64,000 bases of DNA from Asaia bogorensis. Its GTDB lineage: Bacteria > Pseudomonadota > Alphaproteobacteria > Acetobacterales > Acetobacteraceae. Of the stretch, positions 1 to 9,250 are shown piece by piece. A program made the translations under genes and the position numbers. The notes below the pieces were generated by a model that did no database searches, was not told the origin of the DNA, and saw only the letters and a list, made by a program, of their open reading frames with translations. Location of the stretch: the NCBI GenBank assembly GCA_945868845.1, contig CAMBMS010000006.1, positions 1 through 64,000 on the forward strand. The letters are read 5' to 3'. The stretch's first letter is position 1. Each line of letters begins with the position of its first letter.

Positions 1-197
1 ACGCTGCAGAAATTCGTCGCCGTGCATGGCCCCATCCATCATCACTTCGACCAACAGCGTCACCTGATCAGCTGACAGACCAACAATACAAACCGCTCCG
101 CCACCATGGCCGGGTGGCAGGCCCTTATGGCCTAAAGCCGACCATCCCCGCGCCCGATGTCTCCGCCTGCTAGATTGGGCAGTTAAGCTGACAGAGA
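1..197 (+). mobile_element. IS6-family transposase 3' remnant (copy 1)
   Basis: Read in frame 1 on the plus strand, bases 1-135 encode the end of an IS6-type DDE transposase: a FVAVHGPIHHHFDQQRHLIS stretch, then SATMAGWQALMA before a TAA at 133-135. This resembles the family's conserved tail (VHN-HFN-ERH, then RxxALAEW). A TGA at 73-75 interrupts the frame, so it is dead; the 5' part lies outside the window or is lost. Homology to the copy at 32351-32567 continues past the stop to about 197, ending in a GGGCAGTTAAG-type element likely to be the terminal repeat. It ends about 19 bases from the nusG stop codon. Confidence 0.75.
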
Positions 198-215
198 CCG
201 CCCGCCCGACACGGG

Positions 216-746
216 TTAGGCCTTTTCGACCTGGCTGTATTCCAGTTCCACCGGCGTTGCGCGGCCGAAGATGGACACACTGACCTTTAGGCGGCCTTTT
301 TCCTCGTCCACTTCCTCGACTGTGCCGTTGAAGCTGGTGAAGGGGCCATCGGCCACGCGCACCTGCTCGCCCACTTCGTAGAGGATGGAGGGGCGGGGAT
401 GGTCCACGCCCTCCCGGGTCTGCTTCAGGATGCGCTCGGCTTCGGCATCGGTAATCGGCGAGGGCTTGGTCTTGCTGCCGAGGAAGCCGGTGACTTTCGG
501 GGTGTTCTTGACCAGGTGCCAAGCATCGTCGGTGAGGTCCATTTTCACCAGCACATAGCCAGGGAAGAATTTTCTCTCGGCGTTCACTTTGGCGCCGCGG
601 CGCAGTTCCACGACTTCCTCGGTGGGCACCAGCACCTCGTCGAATTGCTCCGCCAAGCCTTTCTGGGCGGCTTGCTCCTTGATCTGCTGGGCGATCTTTT
701 TCTCGAAGCCCGAATAGACGTGCACCACATACCAACGCTTGGCCAT
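216..746 (-). CDS. nusG: transcription termination/antitermination protein NusG
   Basis: This 176-residue protein has the normal NusG length and layout. An N-terminal NGN domain (about residues 4-100, starting [15 protein letters not shown]) contacts RNA polymerase. A C-terminal KOW domain (about 124-176, [20 protein letters not shown]) links to Rho or ribosomal protein S10. It acts as an elongation factor coupling transcription, termination and translation. It lies 14 bases after secE and behind tRNA-Trp, the usual alphaproteobacterial order. Downstream, where rplK would be expected, there is an IS6 remnant; rplK is outside the window, so its position cannot be judged. Confidence 0.98.
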   Translation of the reverse strand: MAKRWYVVHVYSGFEKKIAQQIKEQAAQKGLAEQFDEVLVPTEEVVELRRGAKVNAERKFFPGYVLVKMDLTDDAWHLVKNTPKVTGFLGSKTKPSPITDAEAERILKQTREGVDHPRPSILYEVGEQVRVADGPFTSFNGTVEEVDEEKGRLKVSVSIFGRATPVELEYSQVEKA

Positions 747-760
747 CGGCCGATTTCTCC

Positions 761-955
761 TCAGAACCCGATGCCGAACAGGGCGCGCACGCCGATGCCG
801 ATGATCTGGTCGGTAACGAAAAAGAATATTGCTGCCGCGGTGGACAAGGCGAACACCAGCCCGGTGGTAATCAGTGTCTCCTTGCGCGACGGCCAGGTGA
901 CGCGCGCAATCTCGGAGCGCACCTCGCGCACGAATTTTGCCGGATTCAGCGCCAC
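761..955 (-). CDS. secE: preprotein translocase subunit SecE
   Basis: SecE is the small clamp subunit of the SecYEG inner-membrane translocon. The 64-residue product has the short amphipathic segment ([20 protein letters not shown]) followed by one membrane helix ([20 protein letters not shown]), as in single-span SecE proteins. A longer ATG-initiated reading would run into the tRNA-Trp gene, so I reject it. A strong AGGAAGGGG ribosome site at about 965-973 precedes a TTG at 956-958 and a GTG at 953-955. I use GTG, but TTG is equally possible. It is cotranscribed with nusG downstream. Confidence 0.93.
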   Translation of the reverse strand: MALNPAKFVREVRSEIARVTWPSRKETLITTGLVFALSTAAAIFFFVTDQIIGIGVRALFGIGF

Positions 956-997
956 CAAACTATGCCCCTTCCTGGAACCATCACTCTTGCCCACCTT

Positions 998-1074
998 TGG
1001 CAGGGGTGGAGGGTCTCGAACCCCCAACCTCCGGTTTTGGAGACCGGCGCTCTAGCCAATTGAGCTACACCCCT
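998..1074 (-). tRNA. tRNA-Trp (anticodon CCA)
   Basis: On the minus strand the sequence folds as a cloverleaf. The acceptor stem AGGGGTG pairs with CACCCCT, the D arm holds TAGCTCAATTGGCTAGAGC, the anticodon loop is TCTCCAAAA with anticodon CCA, and the T arm carries GGTTCGAGACC. The terminal CCA is encoded at 998-1000. It sits immediately upstream of secE, as is common in proteobacteria. The 245 bases between it and xthA hold no gene I can see and should contain its promoter. Confidence 0.97.
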
Positions 1075-1319
1075 GCATGGCAGGTCACCGCACACCAATA
1101 TTGTACTCGCAAGGCGGCGAGCGCGCGAGGGCGTAGAAAGGGCGTCATGGCCCCGCTGTCAAGGGCTGACGATGCTAGGTAGTGGGCTAGTTTAGTCGGC
1201 GCCGACCCGCTCCCTCACCCCGCCACCCACGGTAGTATGCTCTCATGGGTTGCTGAGTGGGGTAGCGAGCCGGTGCCGGACTTAAACTGACCTGCTACCG
1301 GATGTGGAGTAGGGGTGGG

Positions 1320-2117
1320 CTACAGCGCCAGTTCGACACAGACGGGAACGTGATCGGAGGTTTGCACCCAGTCACGAGCATCCTGCAGGATCGTGTGTCG
1401 CTTGAGCTTGCCGCGTAAATCCGGGGTCACCCAGATATGGTCCAGCCTACGGCCACGGTTGGACGCACGCCAGTCGCGGTTGCGATAGGACCACCAAGTA
1501 TAAAGTTTTTCCGTGTCTGGTACAAAATGACGCACGGCATCTGTGAAACCCGTGTTCATCCAGGCGTTCAGGCCGTCGGTTTCCAGCGGCGTGTGGCTGA
1601 CGACATCGAGGAGTTGCTTATGGCTCCAGACATCGTGTTCCAGCGGCGCGATGTTGAGATCTCCGACCAGGATGGTGCGTTTCAGGTTGGAGCGGGCAGC
1701 GAACCAGTTCTTCGTCTCGGCAATGAAATCCAGCTTGTGGCCGTATTTGCCGTTTTGCGCGCGGTCGGGGATGTCGCCGCCGGCGGGGACGTAGAAATCA
1801 TGCAGTTCGACCGGCCCATCCTTGGTATCGAGAGTGACGACGATGTGGCGGCAATCGCCCTTACCGCACCAGTCGGGCGCAATGTCCACCACGGTGATTT
1901 TGCGGCGCGAGAGGATCGCGACGCCGTTGTAGCCTTTCATGCCGCGATAGGCGATGTGGGGGTAGCCCAGGGCGGTGACACCATCATGGGGAAACAGCTC
2001 ATCCGGTACTTTTGTCTCTTGCAGGCAGATTACGTCAGGATCAAGCACGACAACGAGATCCTTCAGCAAGGGCAGGCGTAGGCGGAGCGAGTTGATATTC
2101 CAGGTGACGATTTTCAT
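1320..2117 (-). CDS. xthA: exodeoxyribonuclease III / AP endonuclease
   Basis: This 265-residue protein is a full-length ExoIII-type member of the exonuclease-endonuclease-phosphatase superfamily, which repairs abasic sites and trims 3' ends of DNA. Visible catalytic motifs are TWNINSLRLR near the N-terminus (metal-site Asn), CLQETK (metal-binding Glu), HDFYVPAGGD (catalytic Tyr), GDLNIAP (Asp and Asn) and the terminal SDHVPV (Asp-His). The start is the ATG of MKIVTWNIN. It appears to be transcribed alone, with a decayed FAH-family gene upstream. Confidence 0.96.
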   Translation of the reverse strand: MKIVTWNINSLRLRLPLLKDLVVVLDPDVICLQETKVPDELFPHDGVTALGYPHIAYRGMKGYNGVAILSRRKITVVDIAPDWCGKGDCRHIVVTLDTKDGPVELHDFYVPAGGDIPDRAQNGKYGHKLDFIAETKNWFAARSNLKRTILVGDLNIAPLEHDVWSHKQLLDVVSHTPLETDGLNAWMNTGFTDAVRHFVPDTEKLYTWWSYRNRDWRASNRGRRLDHIWVTPDLRGKLKRHTILQDARDWVQTSDHVPVCVELAL

Positions 2118-2196
2118 GCGGAGGGTGCGCCTAAGGTTAAGACGTAGATGCCCGTCTGCGGTTGCATGACGTGTAGGGACATGACGGGCAAGGACG

Positions 2197-2882
2197 TCAG
2201 ACGATTTTCATCCGCACCGTGCCAATGCCGGCGACGATGCCTTCCAGAAGATCGCCACACTGCAAGGCGGCGACGTTTCCCGGCGTGCCGGTGTAGATCC
2301 GGTCGCAGGGGGCCAAAGTAAAAAAAATGGGAGAGGCAGGAGGTCGTCTCCGACACGTTCCAGATCATTCTTGAGAGATCGGACGTCTGGTGCACTTTGC
2401 CGTTAACTTTCAGTTTGATCAAGCCGGTAGCAGAATAGCCGATCTGGACTGTGGGGACGAGAGTGCCGATCGGCGCGGAGTGATCGGATCTCTTGCCCAT
2501 GTCCCAGGGTTTGGCCTCTTTTTTTCGTGGCAGTCGGCCCGTCACGCCGGGGCATATCGAGGCCGGCGGGGTAGTCCCAGACATGGGAGAGCGCGGCTGG
2601 TTCGGAAATATCGGTGGCCGCCTTTACCGAGGGCGACCACCAGCCCCATTTCGTGATGCAGGTCTTTGGAAGCCTGCGAATAGGGCATGTCGGCATCGTT
2701 CAGCAGCGGTACATCGGCCGGTTTCATGAAGAAGGGCGGCTCACAGTTGGGGTCAGAATTCATTTCGCGTGCGTACACGGCAGAGTTCCGGCTGACGCAA
2801 AAAACCGGCCCACCGGGAAAATGCCGCCGCCCGCGACGGCAATGGATATGAGGGCGGGCGGGGCGATCACGTAATCGACCAT
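2197..2882 (-). pseudogene. FAH-family hydrolase, multiply frameshifted
   Basis: Joining pieces from three minus-strand frames gives a recognisable fumarylacetoacetate/fumarylpyruvate hydrolase-like protein. It starts MVDYVIAPPALISIAVAGGG (ATG at 2880-2882), continues with FCVSRNSAVYAREMNSDPN, FFMKPADVPLLND, DLHHEMGLVVALGKGG and TGLIKLKVNGKVHQTSDLSR, and ends IVAGIGTVRMKIV with TGA at 2197-2199. I count at least four frameshifts. Three lie at or beside runs of one base (T6 near 2797, T7 near 2519, A8 near 2320). No single open frame spans the gene, so it is non-functional as read. Active relatives hydrolyse acylpyruvates with a divalent metal. Confidence 0.85.
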
Positions 2883-2952
2883 GCAACGAAATCCTATCGG
2901 TACGGGGAAGCGCGGCGGACCTTAGCGTTGCGTGGTACGAACGCAAAGATGT

Positions 2953-3774
2953 TCAGTCAGCGGCGGCCATGTGCGAGGTGTAAGCGGCCACGGCATCGCG
3001 GAACTCAGTAAAAATACGGCGCGAGACGGCATCGGTTTCGAAATCATATTCCGGATGCCATTGTATGCCGATGGCGAAGCCGCGGATCGAGCCGGTGGCG
3101 ATGGAAACCACGCGCACCGCCTCAATCGTGCCGTCCGGAGCGATGCCTTCGGCGTGCAGGCCGGGGGCGAGGCCGTCGATACCCTGGTTGTGCAGGGAAT
3201 TGACCGCGATTTCGGTCGCGCCGGCAATGCGGTGCAGCCAGCTACCCGGGGTGATGCGCAGGCCATGCGCCTTGCCCTGGCGGATGCGCGCGCAGGGTTG
3301 GGAGGGGGTGGAATGGTCGATCCGGTCCGGTAAATCCTGTAGGCGCTGATGCAAAGTGCCGCCGAGGGCGACGTTCAGTTCCTGAAAGCCGCGACAGATC
3401 GCCAACAGCGGCACCCCCTGGTCCAACGCGGCGCGGATGAGAGGGAGCGTATAGGCGTCGCGCTTCGGGTCTTCCCAGGTGCCTTCGGCGTGCGGCGGGC
3501 CGCCATAGAGGCTGGGATGCACGTTCGAGCGGCTGCCGGTGAGGATGATACCGTCCAGGCGGTCAAGCAGCGAATGGACGTCCGCCTTTTCGCCATTGGC
3601 GGGGAGCAGAATGGGGATGCCGCGCACCACATCATCGACCGCGCGGACATAGGTATCGGACGCGCCGTGGTTCGGCATGCCGAACGTGCCGTATTGGCGG
3701 GTGCAGCAGCTGATGCCGATCAGAGGCTTTCGACGTGGGGCGGTTTGCATGGCGGGTTCAAAGTTTGCCATCAT
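2953..3774 (-). CDS. class I glutamine amidotransferase-like (PuuD/peptidase C26 family)
   Basis: This 273-residue protein matches the gamma-glutamyl-GABA hydrolase family (peptidase C26). The nucleophile is Cys127 in LLAICRGFQELN, and the partners His240 and Glu242 are in GIQWHPEYD. The family hydrolyses gamma-glutamyl amides, for example gamma-glutamyl-GABA in putrescine breakdown. No puu genes are adjacent, so the substrate is open. The N-terminus MMANFEPAMQTAPRRKPLIG offers several ATGs; the true start may be a few residues in. It is separated from recR by about 50 bases and is probably its own unit. Confidence 0.85.
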   Translation of the reverse strand: MMANFEPAMQTAPRRKPLIGISCCTRQYGTFGMPNHGASDTYVRAVDDVVRGIPILLPANGEKADVHSLLDRLDGIILTGSRSNVHPSLYGGPPHAEGTWEDPKRDAYTLPLIRAALDQGVPLLAICRGFQELNVALGGTLHQRLQDLPDRIDHSTPSQPCARIRQGKAHGLRITPGSWLHRIAGATEIAVNSLHNQGIDGLAPGLHAEGIAPDGTIEAVRVVSIATGSIRGFAIGIQWHPEYDFETDAVSRRIFTEFRDAVAAYTSHMAAAD

Positions 3775-3823
3775 TTACGTCAATTTGAAGTCAATGGAAC
3801 AAATTTTTGTATGCAAGCCTGTT

Positions 3824-4423
3824 TCAGGAGGGGCGGCGCGCACGCAGAGCGGCCGCGAGGGTGCCGTCATCCAGCATATCCAGCGCGCCGCCCATGGGCA
3901 TGCCTTGGGCGATGCTGGTGACGCTGACGCCGAGCGGGCGCAGCCGGTCTGCCAGCCAATGCATGGTGGTGGCGCCATCCACCGTGGCGCCGAGCGCCAG
4001 GATGACCTCGCGCACCGCCCCGTCATCGGCGCGGGCCACCAACGAAGAAATATTCAAATCGTCCGGGCCAACGCCGGTGAGAGCTGAAAGCGTGCCACCG
4101 AGGACGTGATACAGGCCGTGATGCACGCTCGCGCGTTCCAGCGCCCAGAGATCGCCGACGCCCTCCACCACGCAGATCGTGGCGCGGTCGCGGTGCGGAT
4201 CGGTGCAGATGAAGCACGGGTCGCGGCTATCGAGATTGCCGCAGCTGGCGCAGGGTTTGACGGTGCGGGCGGCTTCGACCAGGGCACTTGCCAAGGGCAG
4301 CATGCGGGTATCGGGCTGTTGTAGCATTTTCAGCACAGCCCGGCGCGCGCTGCGCGGGCCGAGGCCGGGCAGTTTGGCAAGGAGGCCGATCAGGCGGTCG
4401 ATTTCAGGGCCGCCCATGGGCAC
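3824..4423 (-). CDS. recR: recombination protein RecR
   Basis: RecR (199 residues, normal length) loads RecA with RecF/RecO at DNA gaps. Visible are the N-terminal helix-hairpin-helix (LPGLGPRSARRAVL), a four-cysteine zinc site (CASCGNLDSRDPCFIC, about residues 57-72), and the Toprim domain starting ICVVEGVGDLWALER. The order dnaX, ybaB, recR on one strand is a widely conserved cluster and supports the call. An 84-base gap containing a GC-rich hairpin separates it from ybaB. Confidence 0.97.
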   Translation of the reverse strand: MPMGGPEIDRLIGLLAKLPGLGPRSARRAVLKMLQQPDTRMLPLASALVEAARTVKPCASCGNLDSRDPCFICTDPHRDRATICVVEGVGDLWALERASVHHGLYHVLGGTLSALTGVGPDDLNISSLVARADDGAVREVILALGATVDGATTMHWLADRLRPLGVSVTSIAQGMPMGGALDMLDDGTLAAALRARRPS

Positions 4424-4444
4424 GAGAAAGAAAGCAAGGGATGG

Positions 4445-4464
4445 ATGCCCGCATGCGCGGGCAT
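4445..4464. repeat. GC-rich palindrome between ybaB and recR
   Basis: The sequence ATGCCCGC-ATGC-GCGGGCAT is a perfect 8-bp stem with a 4-base loop. It lacks a T-run, so it looks more like a REP-type palindrome or mRNA-processing hairpin than a classical terminator. It could tune recR expression relative to ybaB. Confidence 0.6.
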
Positions 4465-4507
4465 GACGGTGGGGGTAGGAGGCGTGTCGTGGTGGGTCGC
4501 ATCACGG

Positions 4508-4831
4508 TCAGAAGGGCAGTTTCATGCCGGGGGGAAGTTGCAGGCCGCCGGTGACTTTCTGCATTTCCTCCGCGGTGACGGATTCGAGCTTGCGCTTGGC
4601 GTCGGCATGCGCGGCGACGATCAAGTCTTCCAGCATTTCGGTCTCGGCGGGGTCGGCGAGCTTGGGGTCGATTTTCACCCGTTTCAGCTCGCCCTTGCCG
4701 GACAGCCGGACCGTGACCATGCCGGCGCCGGCGGCGCCGTCCACTTCCACGGCTTCGAGTCTGGTCTGCATGTCGTGCATCTTAGCCTGCATCTCGGAGG
4801 CCTGTTTCATCAAGCCGGCGATGTTCTTCAT
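4508..4831 (-). CDS. ybaB: YbaB/EbfC-family nucleoid-associated protein
   Basis: This 107-residue protein belongs to the YbaB/EbfC family of small dimeric DNA-binding proteins. It begins with the amphipathic helix [20 protein letters not shown] and continues with the conserved core [20 protein letters not shown]. Its ATG overlaps the dnaX stop by one base (TGATG), so the two are translationally coupled. The dnaX-ybaB-recR arrangement is conserved across bacteria. Confidence 0.95.
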   Translation of the reverse strand: MKNIAGLMKQASEMQAKMHDMQTRLEAVEVDGAAGAGMVTVRLSGKGELKRVKIDPKLADPAETEMLEDLIVAAHADAKRKLESVTAEEMQKVTGGLQLPPGMKLPF

Positions 4832-6663
4832 CAGTCGGGCTCCATCATGTCGTCGTCGGTTAGCTCCGCGTTAGGCGGCGCAAAGTCGGGCATGTCCGGC
4901 TCGCCCAACGCAACGGCGGGGGGCAGGCCGTAGGCGTCCACGCGGCTGTCCTGCACTGTCTCGATGCGAGCGCCGGGGAAATTTTCCAAGATGGCGCGCA
5001 CCAACGGGTGATTAGCAGCGGAGGCGCGGCGAGACGCATCCGCAGTCGCGCCTTGCTCGGCCAGGGTGGGTTCGCCCTCTGCGGTGGTCAACGCGATGGT
5101 CCAGCGGGTGCCGGTGGCATCCTGCAGCACGCGGGCGAAGCGGAAGGCGAGGTCGCGCGGGGCGTCGGGCTGCATACGCAGCTCGATCACAGGCGGAGCG
5201 TAGCGAATCAGGTGCGCGCCATGCAGCAATTGCGAGTGCAGCATAGCCTCGCGCTGTTCGGCGACCAGAGCGATCGCGTCGCGGAAATTTGCGGGTAGCG
5301 CCGGGGCGGGTTGCGTCGCCACGATGGGGGCGCCGCCCGCCACCGCACGGGCGCCGCCACCCTTGGGGGGAGGCGTGGTGGGCGCGCTGGCCGGGCCGGC
5401 GACCTCGGCGGTCAGGCGGCGAACCAGATCGCCGGGGGTGGGCATATCCGCCACGTGGCAGAGACGGATTAGCACCATCTCGACCGCCGCGCGGCGGTCG
5501 GGGGCAGTTTCCACCTCGCCAACGCCTTTCAACAGCATCTGCCACAGGCGTGCCAGCGTCGGTACGGACAGGCTAGCGGCCAGGGCGGCGCCGCGGATGC
5601 GCTCGGCTTCTGGCAGATCGGTGCCATCGGCAAGGTCCGGGATGGATTTGAGCCGCGTGATCGTGTGGGTGAAGTCCAGCAGATCTTGCAGTATGGTGCC
5701 GAGATCGGCGCCGCGTTCATGCGCGTGATCGGTGATGGCGAGCGCGGCGGCGGGCTTTCCCTCCAGCACCGCTTCCAGCAGGTCGAAGCCGGCTTCCCGG
5801 TCGGCAAGTCCGAGCATGCCCGCGACGGAACTGGCGGCGATCATGCCGTCCGCGTCCGTCTCGCCTTGCGTGATGGCCTGGTCGAGCAGGGAAAGTCCGT
5901 CCCGGACGGAACCGTCGGCGGCGCGGGCAATCAGGTCGAGCGCGGCGGGGGCGACTTTTACCGCCTCCTGTTCCGCGATGTGGGCAAAGAGTTGCGACAG
6001 CTCGGCGACGCGGACGCGGCGAAGGTCAAAACGCTGGCAGCGCGAGAGCACGGTGATCGGAACCTTACGGATTTCCGTCGTAGCAAATACGAATTTCACG
6101 TGCGGCGGCGGTTCCTCCAAGGTCTTCAGCAGCGCATTGAATGCGTTGCGCGAGAGCATGTGCACTTCGTCGATAATGAAGATTTTTGTCCGTGCCTGCA
6201 GCGGGCGGAAGCGCGTGGCCTCGATGATCTCGCGCACATCGTCGACGCCGGTGCGCGAGGCGGCGTCCATCTCCATCACGTCGGTATGGCGGTCGACGAG
6301 GATGGCGGCGCAGTTGGCGCAGACACCGCACGGATCGGCGGTCGGGCCGCCTTGCCCGTCCGGGCCGATGCAGTTCAGCGCGCGGGCAATGATGCGCGCG
6401 GTAGTGGTCTTGCCGACGCCGCGCACGCCGGTCAGCATGAAGGCATGCGCGATGCGGCCGGTAGCGAACGCATTTCTCAGCGTGCGCACCATAGTTTCCT
6501 GGCCGATCAGATCGTCGAAGCTGGCCGGGCGGTATTTGCGCGCGAGGACGCGATAGGCCGCCGTTTGCGGTGCGGGTTCCGAAGGAGCATCGCCGAACAA
6601 CCTTGGGCCTTCCGGGGGCTGTGGGGTATCGGCGGCTGTTGGTTCGTCGAACAAGCCGGACAT
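4831..6663 (-). CDS. dnaX: DNA polymerase III subunit gamma/tau
   Basis: The 610-residue clamp-loader ATPase starts at the ATG of MSGLFDEP (6661-6663). It has an AAA+ core near residues 45-270 with Walker [21 protein letters not shown], a zinc module (CGVCANC), Walker B ([10 protein letters not shown]) and sensor motif ([12 protein letters not shown]). A low-complexity linker and a tau-type C-terminal region follow. A longer reading frame extends upstream to 6912, but it would run through the SRP RNA gene, so I reject that start. It is coupled to ybaB and recR. I could not identify a programmed frameshift site for making gamma. Confidence 0.96.
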   Translation of the reverse strand: MSGLFDEPTAADTPQPPEGPRLFGDAPSEPAPQTAAYRVLARKYRPASFDDLIGQETMVRTLRNAFATGRIAHAFMLTGVRGVGKTTTARIIARALNCIGPDGQGGPTADPCGVCANCAAILVDRHTDVMEMDAASRTGVDDVREIIEATRFRPLQARTKIFIIDEVHMLSRNAFNALLKTLEEPPPHVKFVFATTEIRKVPITVLSRCQRFDLRRVRVAELSQLFAHIAEQEAVKVAPAALDLIARAADGSVRDGLSLLDQAITQGETDADGMIAASSVAGMLGLADREAGFDLLEAVLEGKPAAALAITDHAHERGADLGTILQDLLDFTHTITRLKSIPDLADGTDLPEAERIRGAALAASLSVPTLARLWQMLLKGVGEVETAPDRRAAVEMVLIRLCHVADMPTPGDLVRRLTAEVAGPASAPTTPPPKGGGARAVAGGAPIVATQPAPALPANFRDAIALVAEQREAMLHSQLLHGAHLIRYAPPVIELRMQPDAPRDLAFRFARVLQDATGTRWTIALTTAEGEPTLAEQGATADASRRASAANHPLVRAILENFPGARIETVQDSRVDAYGLPPAVALGEPDMPDFAPPNAELTDDDMMEPD

Positions 6664-6712
6664 GGGCGGCGACACCGGCCGCCGGAGCGGCTCCCTGTTG
6701 CTGTCAAAGGGT

Positions 6713-6809
6713 GGGAGGTCGAACGAACGACCCGAGCGAGAACTCGTTGCGGCTGCTTCCTTCCGGACCTGACCGGGTTGGCGAGGCGCCCGTCCGCCGC
6801 CGACCTCCC
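6713..6809 (-). ncRNA. ffs: small bacterial signal recognition particle RNA (4.5S type)
   Basis: On the minus strand this 97-base stretch contains the conserved SRP domain IV loop region GGTCAGGTCCGGAAGGAAGC. Its ends pair perfectly as GGGAGGTCG/CGACCTCCC (6801-6809 with 6713-6721), giving the expected single long hairpin. It binds Ffh and targets membrane proteins to SecYEG. It lies 49 bases upstream of dnaX, a position common in alphaproteobacteria. Confidence 0.96.
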
Positions 6810-6920
6810 GACCTACATATCGGGCTTTCCAGGCTTGCCCGCAAGCCGGGGCGTGTGGTTGATCGGCAGGAAGATTGGAGACTTTGCCCCGACCTGCGTG
6901 CGTATCAACCACGCACCCGC

Positions 6921-7484
6921 TCAGCGGCGGCCCGATTGGGTCAGGATCACGTCTTGGATGGCGCCGGCGGCTTCGTTAGTGACGATGGCGCCGAGTTCGC
7001 CCCAGGTGCGATCCAGGTTGTCGGTGGGGACTTCGTTCAGCTGCACAATTTCGCCCACTTCCTCGTTGCGGGCGTTGTGGATCAACCAAAAAATCTCGAT
7101 CCGCCGAGTTTTGGCATCCACCAGGACATCGTCGATCTTCGCTTTGACGGTGAAATCGGCGTTGGCGGGATCGTCCTCGATCGTGCTTCCTAGCTTTCGC
7201 AGCGAATCGCGCATTAGCCAGGCGAGCGCCTGATTGGCATTGCCGGGCGCGCCGGTGATGGCGGTGAGGGTGACGCGGGCGGGGCGGTTATAGAGGCTGT
7301 TCGGATCGCTCTGGCGTTGGCGTTCCGCCGCTTGCCGCTGCTGCTCCACCTGTTCGGCCCCAACGGATTGTGGGGCGGATAGTTGCGATTCCGCGGCCTG
7401 CTGACTTTCCACCCGCAGGGCCGCCAACTCCGCGCAGGCGGCGAGCAACAACAGGAGGAGAAGCGAGAGTTTACGGAGGGACAC
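6921..7484 (-). CDS. putative lipoprotein, conserved hypothetical
   Basis: I do not recognise a named family. The 187-residue product starts with a lipoprotein signal peptide: MSLRK, a run of leucines, then the lipobox LLAAC with Cys17 as the lipidation site. A Gln/Glu-rich region follows (about 25-60), then a compact C-terminal domain (about 68-187) containing VTLTAITGAPGNANQALAWL and RRIEIFWLIHNARNEEVGEI. It is probably anchored in the outer membrane facing the periplasm. It lies about 110 bases from both gluQ and the SRP RNA and may have its own promoter. Confidence 0.7.
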   Translation of the reverse strand: MSLRKLSLLLLLLLAACAELAALRVESQQAAESQLSAPQSVGAEQVEQQRQAAERQRQSDPNSLYNRPARVTLTAITGAPGNANQALAWLMRDSLRKLGSTIEDDPANADFTVKAKIDDVLVDAKTRRIEIFWLIHNARNEEVGEIVQLNEVPTDNLDRTWGELGAIVTNEAAGAIQDVILTQSGRR

Positions 7485-7598
7485 TGCGCACCAGTCCGGC
7501 TAGCGGATAACGGGACCGCAAGGCGACGCGGCGGCGGTTAGTGGCGCAGTTTCGGGTGAAGACGCAAGTCGGACTAGGTGAGGACAGGGGTCCGTGCC

Positions 7599-8450
7599 CT
7601 ACGCCGCATCGGGAAACCCGGCCATGGCGCGGGCTTGGGCAGGCGAAACGCCATCGCCGCGGAGCTGACGCATGGTCGCGGCATGATCGCGTTTGGCTAG
7701 GCGACGCCCGGCGGGGTCGGTCAGCAGCGCGTGATGCGCGTAGGCGGGTTCGGGCCAACCCAGCAGGGCCTGTAGCAGCCGGTGCAGATCGGTGGCCGGC
7801 TTCAGGTCCAGCGCGCGGGTGACTGTGCTGACGCCTTGCACCGCGTCGTCATGGGTGACGCAGAGATGGTAGCTGGCAGGGGTGTCCTTGCGCGCCAGCA
7901 CCAAGTCGCCGAATTTTTCCGGATGACAGGCGATGCGTGTGTCGCAGTCCAGGTAGGATAAAGGGGCGTCGCGCGTGGCCAAGGCGCGCGCCATGTCCAG
8001 ACGGAGGGCGAACCGAGCTCCGGTGGCGATCCGCGCGGTGCGTTGCGCGGCGGTGATGTGGCGGCAAATGCCAGGATAGAGGGACGCGCCATCGGGGGCG
8101 TGTGGCGCACTGGCGGCCTGGGCGATTTCACGCTGGATTTCGGCCCGGGTGCAGAAGCAGGGATATAGTAGGCCGCGATCCGTCAGCCGCGTCAGCACGG
8201 CTTGGTACTCGGGAAAATGCTCGGATTGGATGCGCACTGCGCCATCCCAGTCGATGCCGAGCCAGGCGAGATCCTCCAGGATGGCAGCGGTGAATTCGGG
8301 GCGGCAGCGGGTACGGTCGATATCCTCGATGCGCAGCAGGAACCGTCCGCCCACCGCGCGCGCCCGGTGCCAGGCGAACAATGCCGCATGGGCATGGCCG
8401 AGATGCAGATAGCCCGTGGGGCTTGGGGCGAAGCGGGTGGTGATGGACAT
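7599..8450 (-). CDS. gluQ: glutamyl-Q tRNA(Asp) synthetase
   Basis: This 283-residue protein is the short, anticodon-domain-less GluRS paralogue that attaches glutamate to queuosine at position 34 of tRNA-Asp. It has FAPSPTGYLHLGHAHAA (HIGH-type motif), zinc ligands in YPCFCTRAE and YPGICRH, and a KMSKS-like RRLAKRDHA. It starts at MSITTRFAPSPTG (ATG 8448-8450); upstream in-frame sequence overlaps nothing conserved. It needs queuosine made elsewhere or salvaged; the only queuosine synthesis gene here, queC at 41 kb, is broken. Confidence 0.93.
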   Translation of the reverse strand: MSITTRFAPSPTGYLHLGHAHAALFAWHRARAVGGRFLLRIEDIDRTRCRPEFTAAILEDLAWLGIDWDGAVRIQSEHFPEYQAVLTRLTDRGLLYPCFCTRAEIQREIAQAASAPHAPDGASLYPGICRHITAAQRTARIATGARFALRLDMARALATRDAPLSYLDCDTRIACHPEKFGDLVLARKDTPASYHLCVTHDDAVQGVSTVTRALDLKPATDLHRLLQALLGWPEPAYAHHALLTDPAGRRLAKRDHAATMRQLRGDGVSPAQARAMAGFPDAA

Positions 8451-8498
8451 GATGCGATGCCGAGCGTACGCGTGCCGGCGCGTAAAGGGGAGAGTGCG

Positions 8499-9152
8499 AT
8501 GAGCGATCTTGACGGCCCACGTTTCGGCCCATCTTCCGGCGGGGTGGCGAAGCAGCTGGTGGTGCTCTGCCACGGTCTGGGTGCGGATGGGCAGGATCTG
8601 ATCGGGATTGCGCCGACCTGGAGCCATGCGCTGCCTGATGCTCTCTTTGTTGCCCCGGATGCGCCGGAGGTATGCGATATGTCACCGTTTGGCCGGCAAT
8701 GGTTTTCCGTGGCGGATCGCTCGCCACCGATGCGCGAGGCGGGGGTGCGTGCGGCGGCGGCGGCGCTGAATGGATTTTTGGACGCGGAATTGGCGCGGCT
8801 GGGATTGGCCCCGGATGCCTATGCGCTGATGGGATTCAGCCAGGGGGCGATGACAGTACTATTCACCGGGCTGCGACGTACCGTGGCGCCGCGGGCGATC
8901 CTGGCCTATTCGGGCGGGCTGATCGCGCCGGAGCGGTTGGCGGGCGAAATGCGCCACCGCCCGCCGGTGCTGCTGGTGCACGGCGAGGACGATCCGGTTG
9001 TGCTGCCCAGCTATTCTCAGGAGGCGGCCGACGCACTGGGGGCGGCGGGGGTTCCGGTGGATCTGAATTTTCGGCCGTTTCTGGAACATGGCATCGACGA
9101 GACCGGGATCGACCTGGGGCGGGCAGCGCTGTGCAAAGGGTTTGGGCTGTGA
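8499..9152 (+). CDS. phospholipase/carboxylesterase-type alpha/beta hydrolase
   Basis: This 217-residue protein fits the small carboxylesterase/lysophospholipase family (Abhydrolase_2). The oxyanion strand is VVLCHGLGADGQD, the nucleophile elbow GFSQGA, the acidic residue in HGEDDPVV and the catalytic His in LEHGIDETG. The start is ATG 8499 with a GAGAG ribosome site; a longer open frame upstream overlaps the divergent gluQ and is unlikely. It is divergent from gluQ with only 48 bases between starts, so the two promoters must overlap. Substrate unknown. Confidence 0.85.
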   Translation: MSDLDGPRFGPSSGGVAKQLVVLCHGLGADGQDLIGIAPTWSHALPDALFVAPDAPEVCDMSPFGRQWFSVADRSPPMREAGVRAAAAALNGFLDAELARLGLAPDAYALMGFSQGAMTVLFTGLRRTVAPRAILAYSGGLIAPERLAGEMRHRPPVLLVHGEDDPVVLPSYSQEAADALGAAGVPVDLNFRPFLEHGIDETGIDLGRAALCKGFGL

Positions 9153-9250
9153 CAGCGCCATGAAGTTGGGTCGCTCGGCTTGCGGTTCTAGTTCGGCTTT
9201 GCGATAAATCGAGCAGTTTTCGGCGGCGCACGGCACGGGGTGAATCGCGG

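Noticed and set aside
956-1027. Longer secE starting inside tRNA-Trp
   Set aside because: The extra residues are not SecE-like and overlap the tRNA gene; the ribosome site fits the TTG/GTG start.
6664-6912. N-terminal extension of dnaX
   Set aside because: The open frame continues upstream, but the sequence overlaps the SRP RNA and shows no conserved protein; the ATG at 6661-6663 gives a normal DnaX start.
5665-7233. 522-residue plus-strand open frame
   Set aside because: It is antisense to dnaX and the SRP RNA, a typical shadow in high-GC DNA.
8451-8627. Upstream extension of gluQ
   Set aside because: It overlaps the divergent esterase gene; MSITTRFAPSPTG is the family start.
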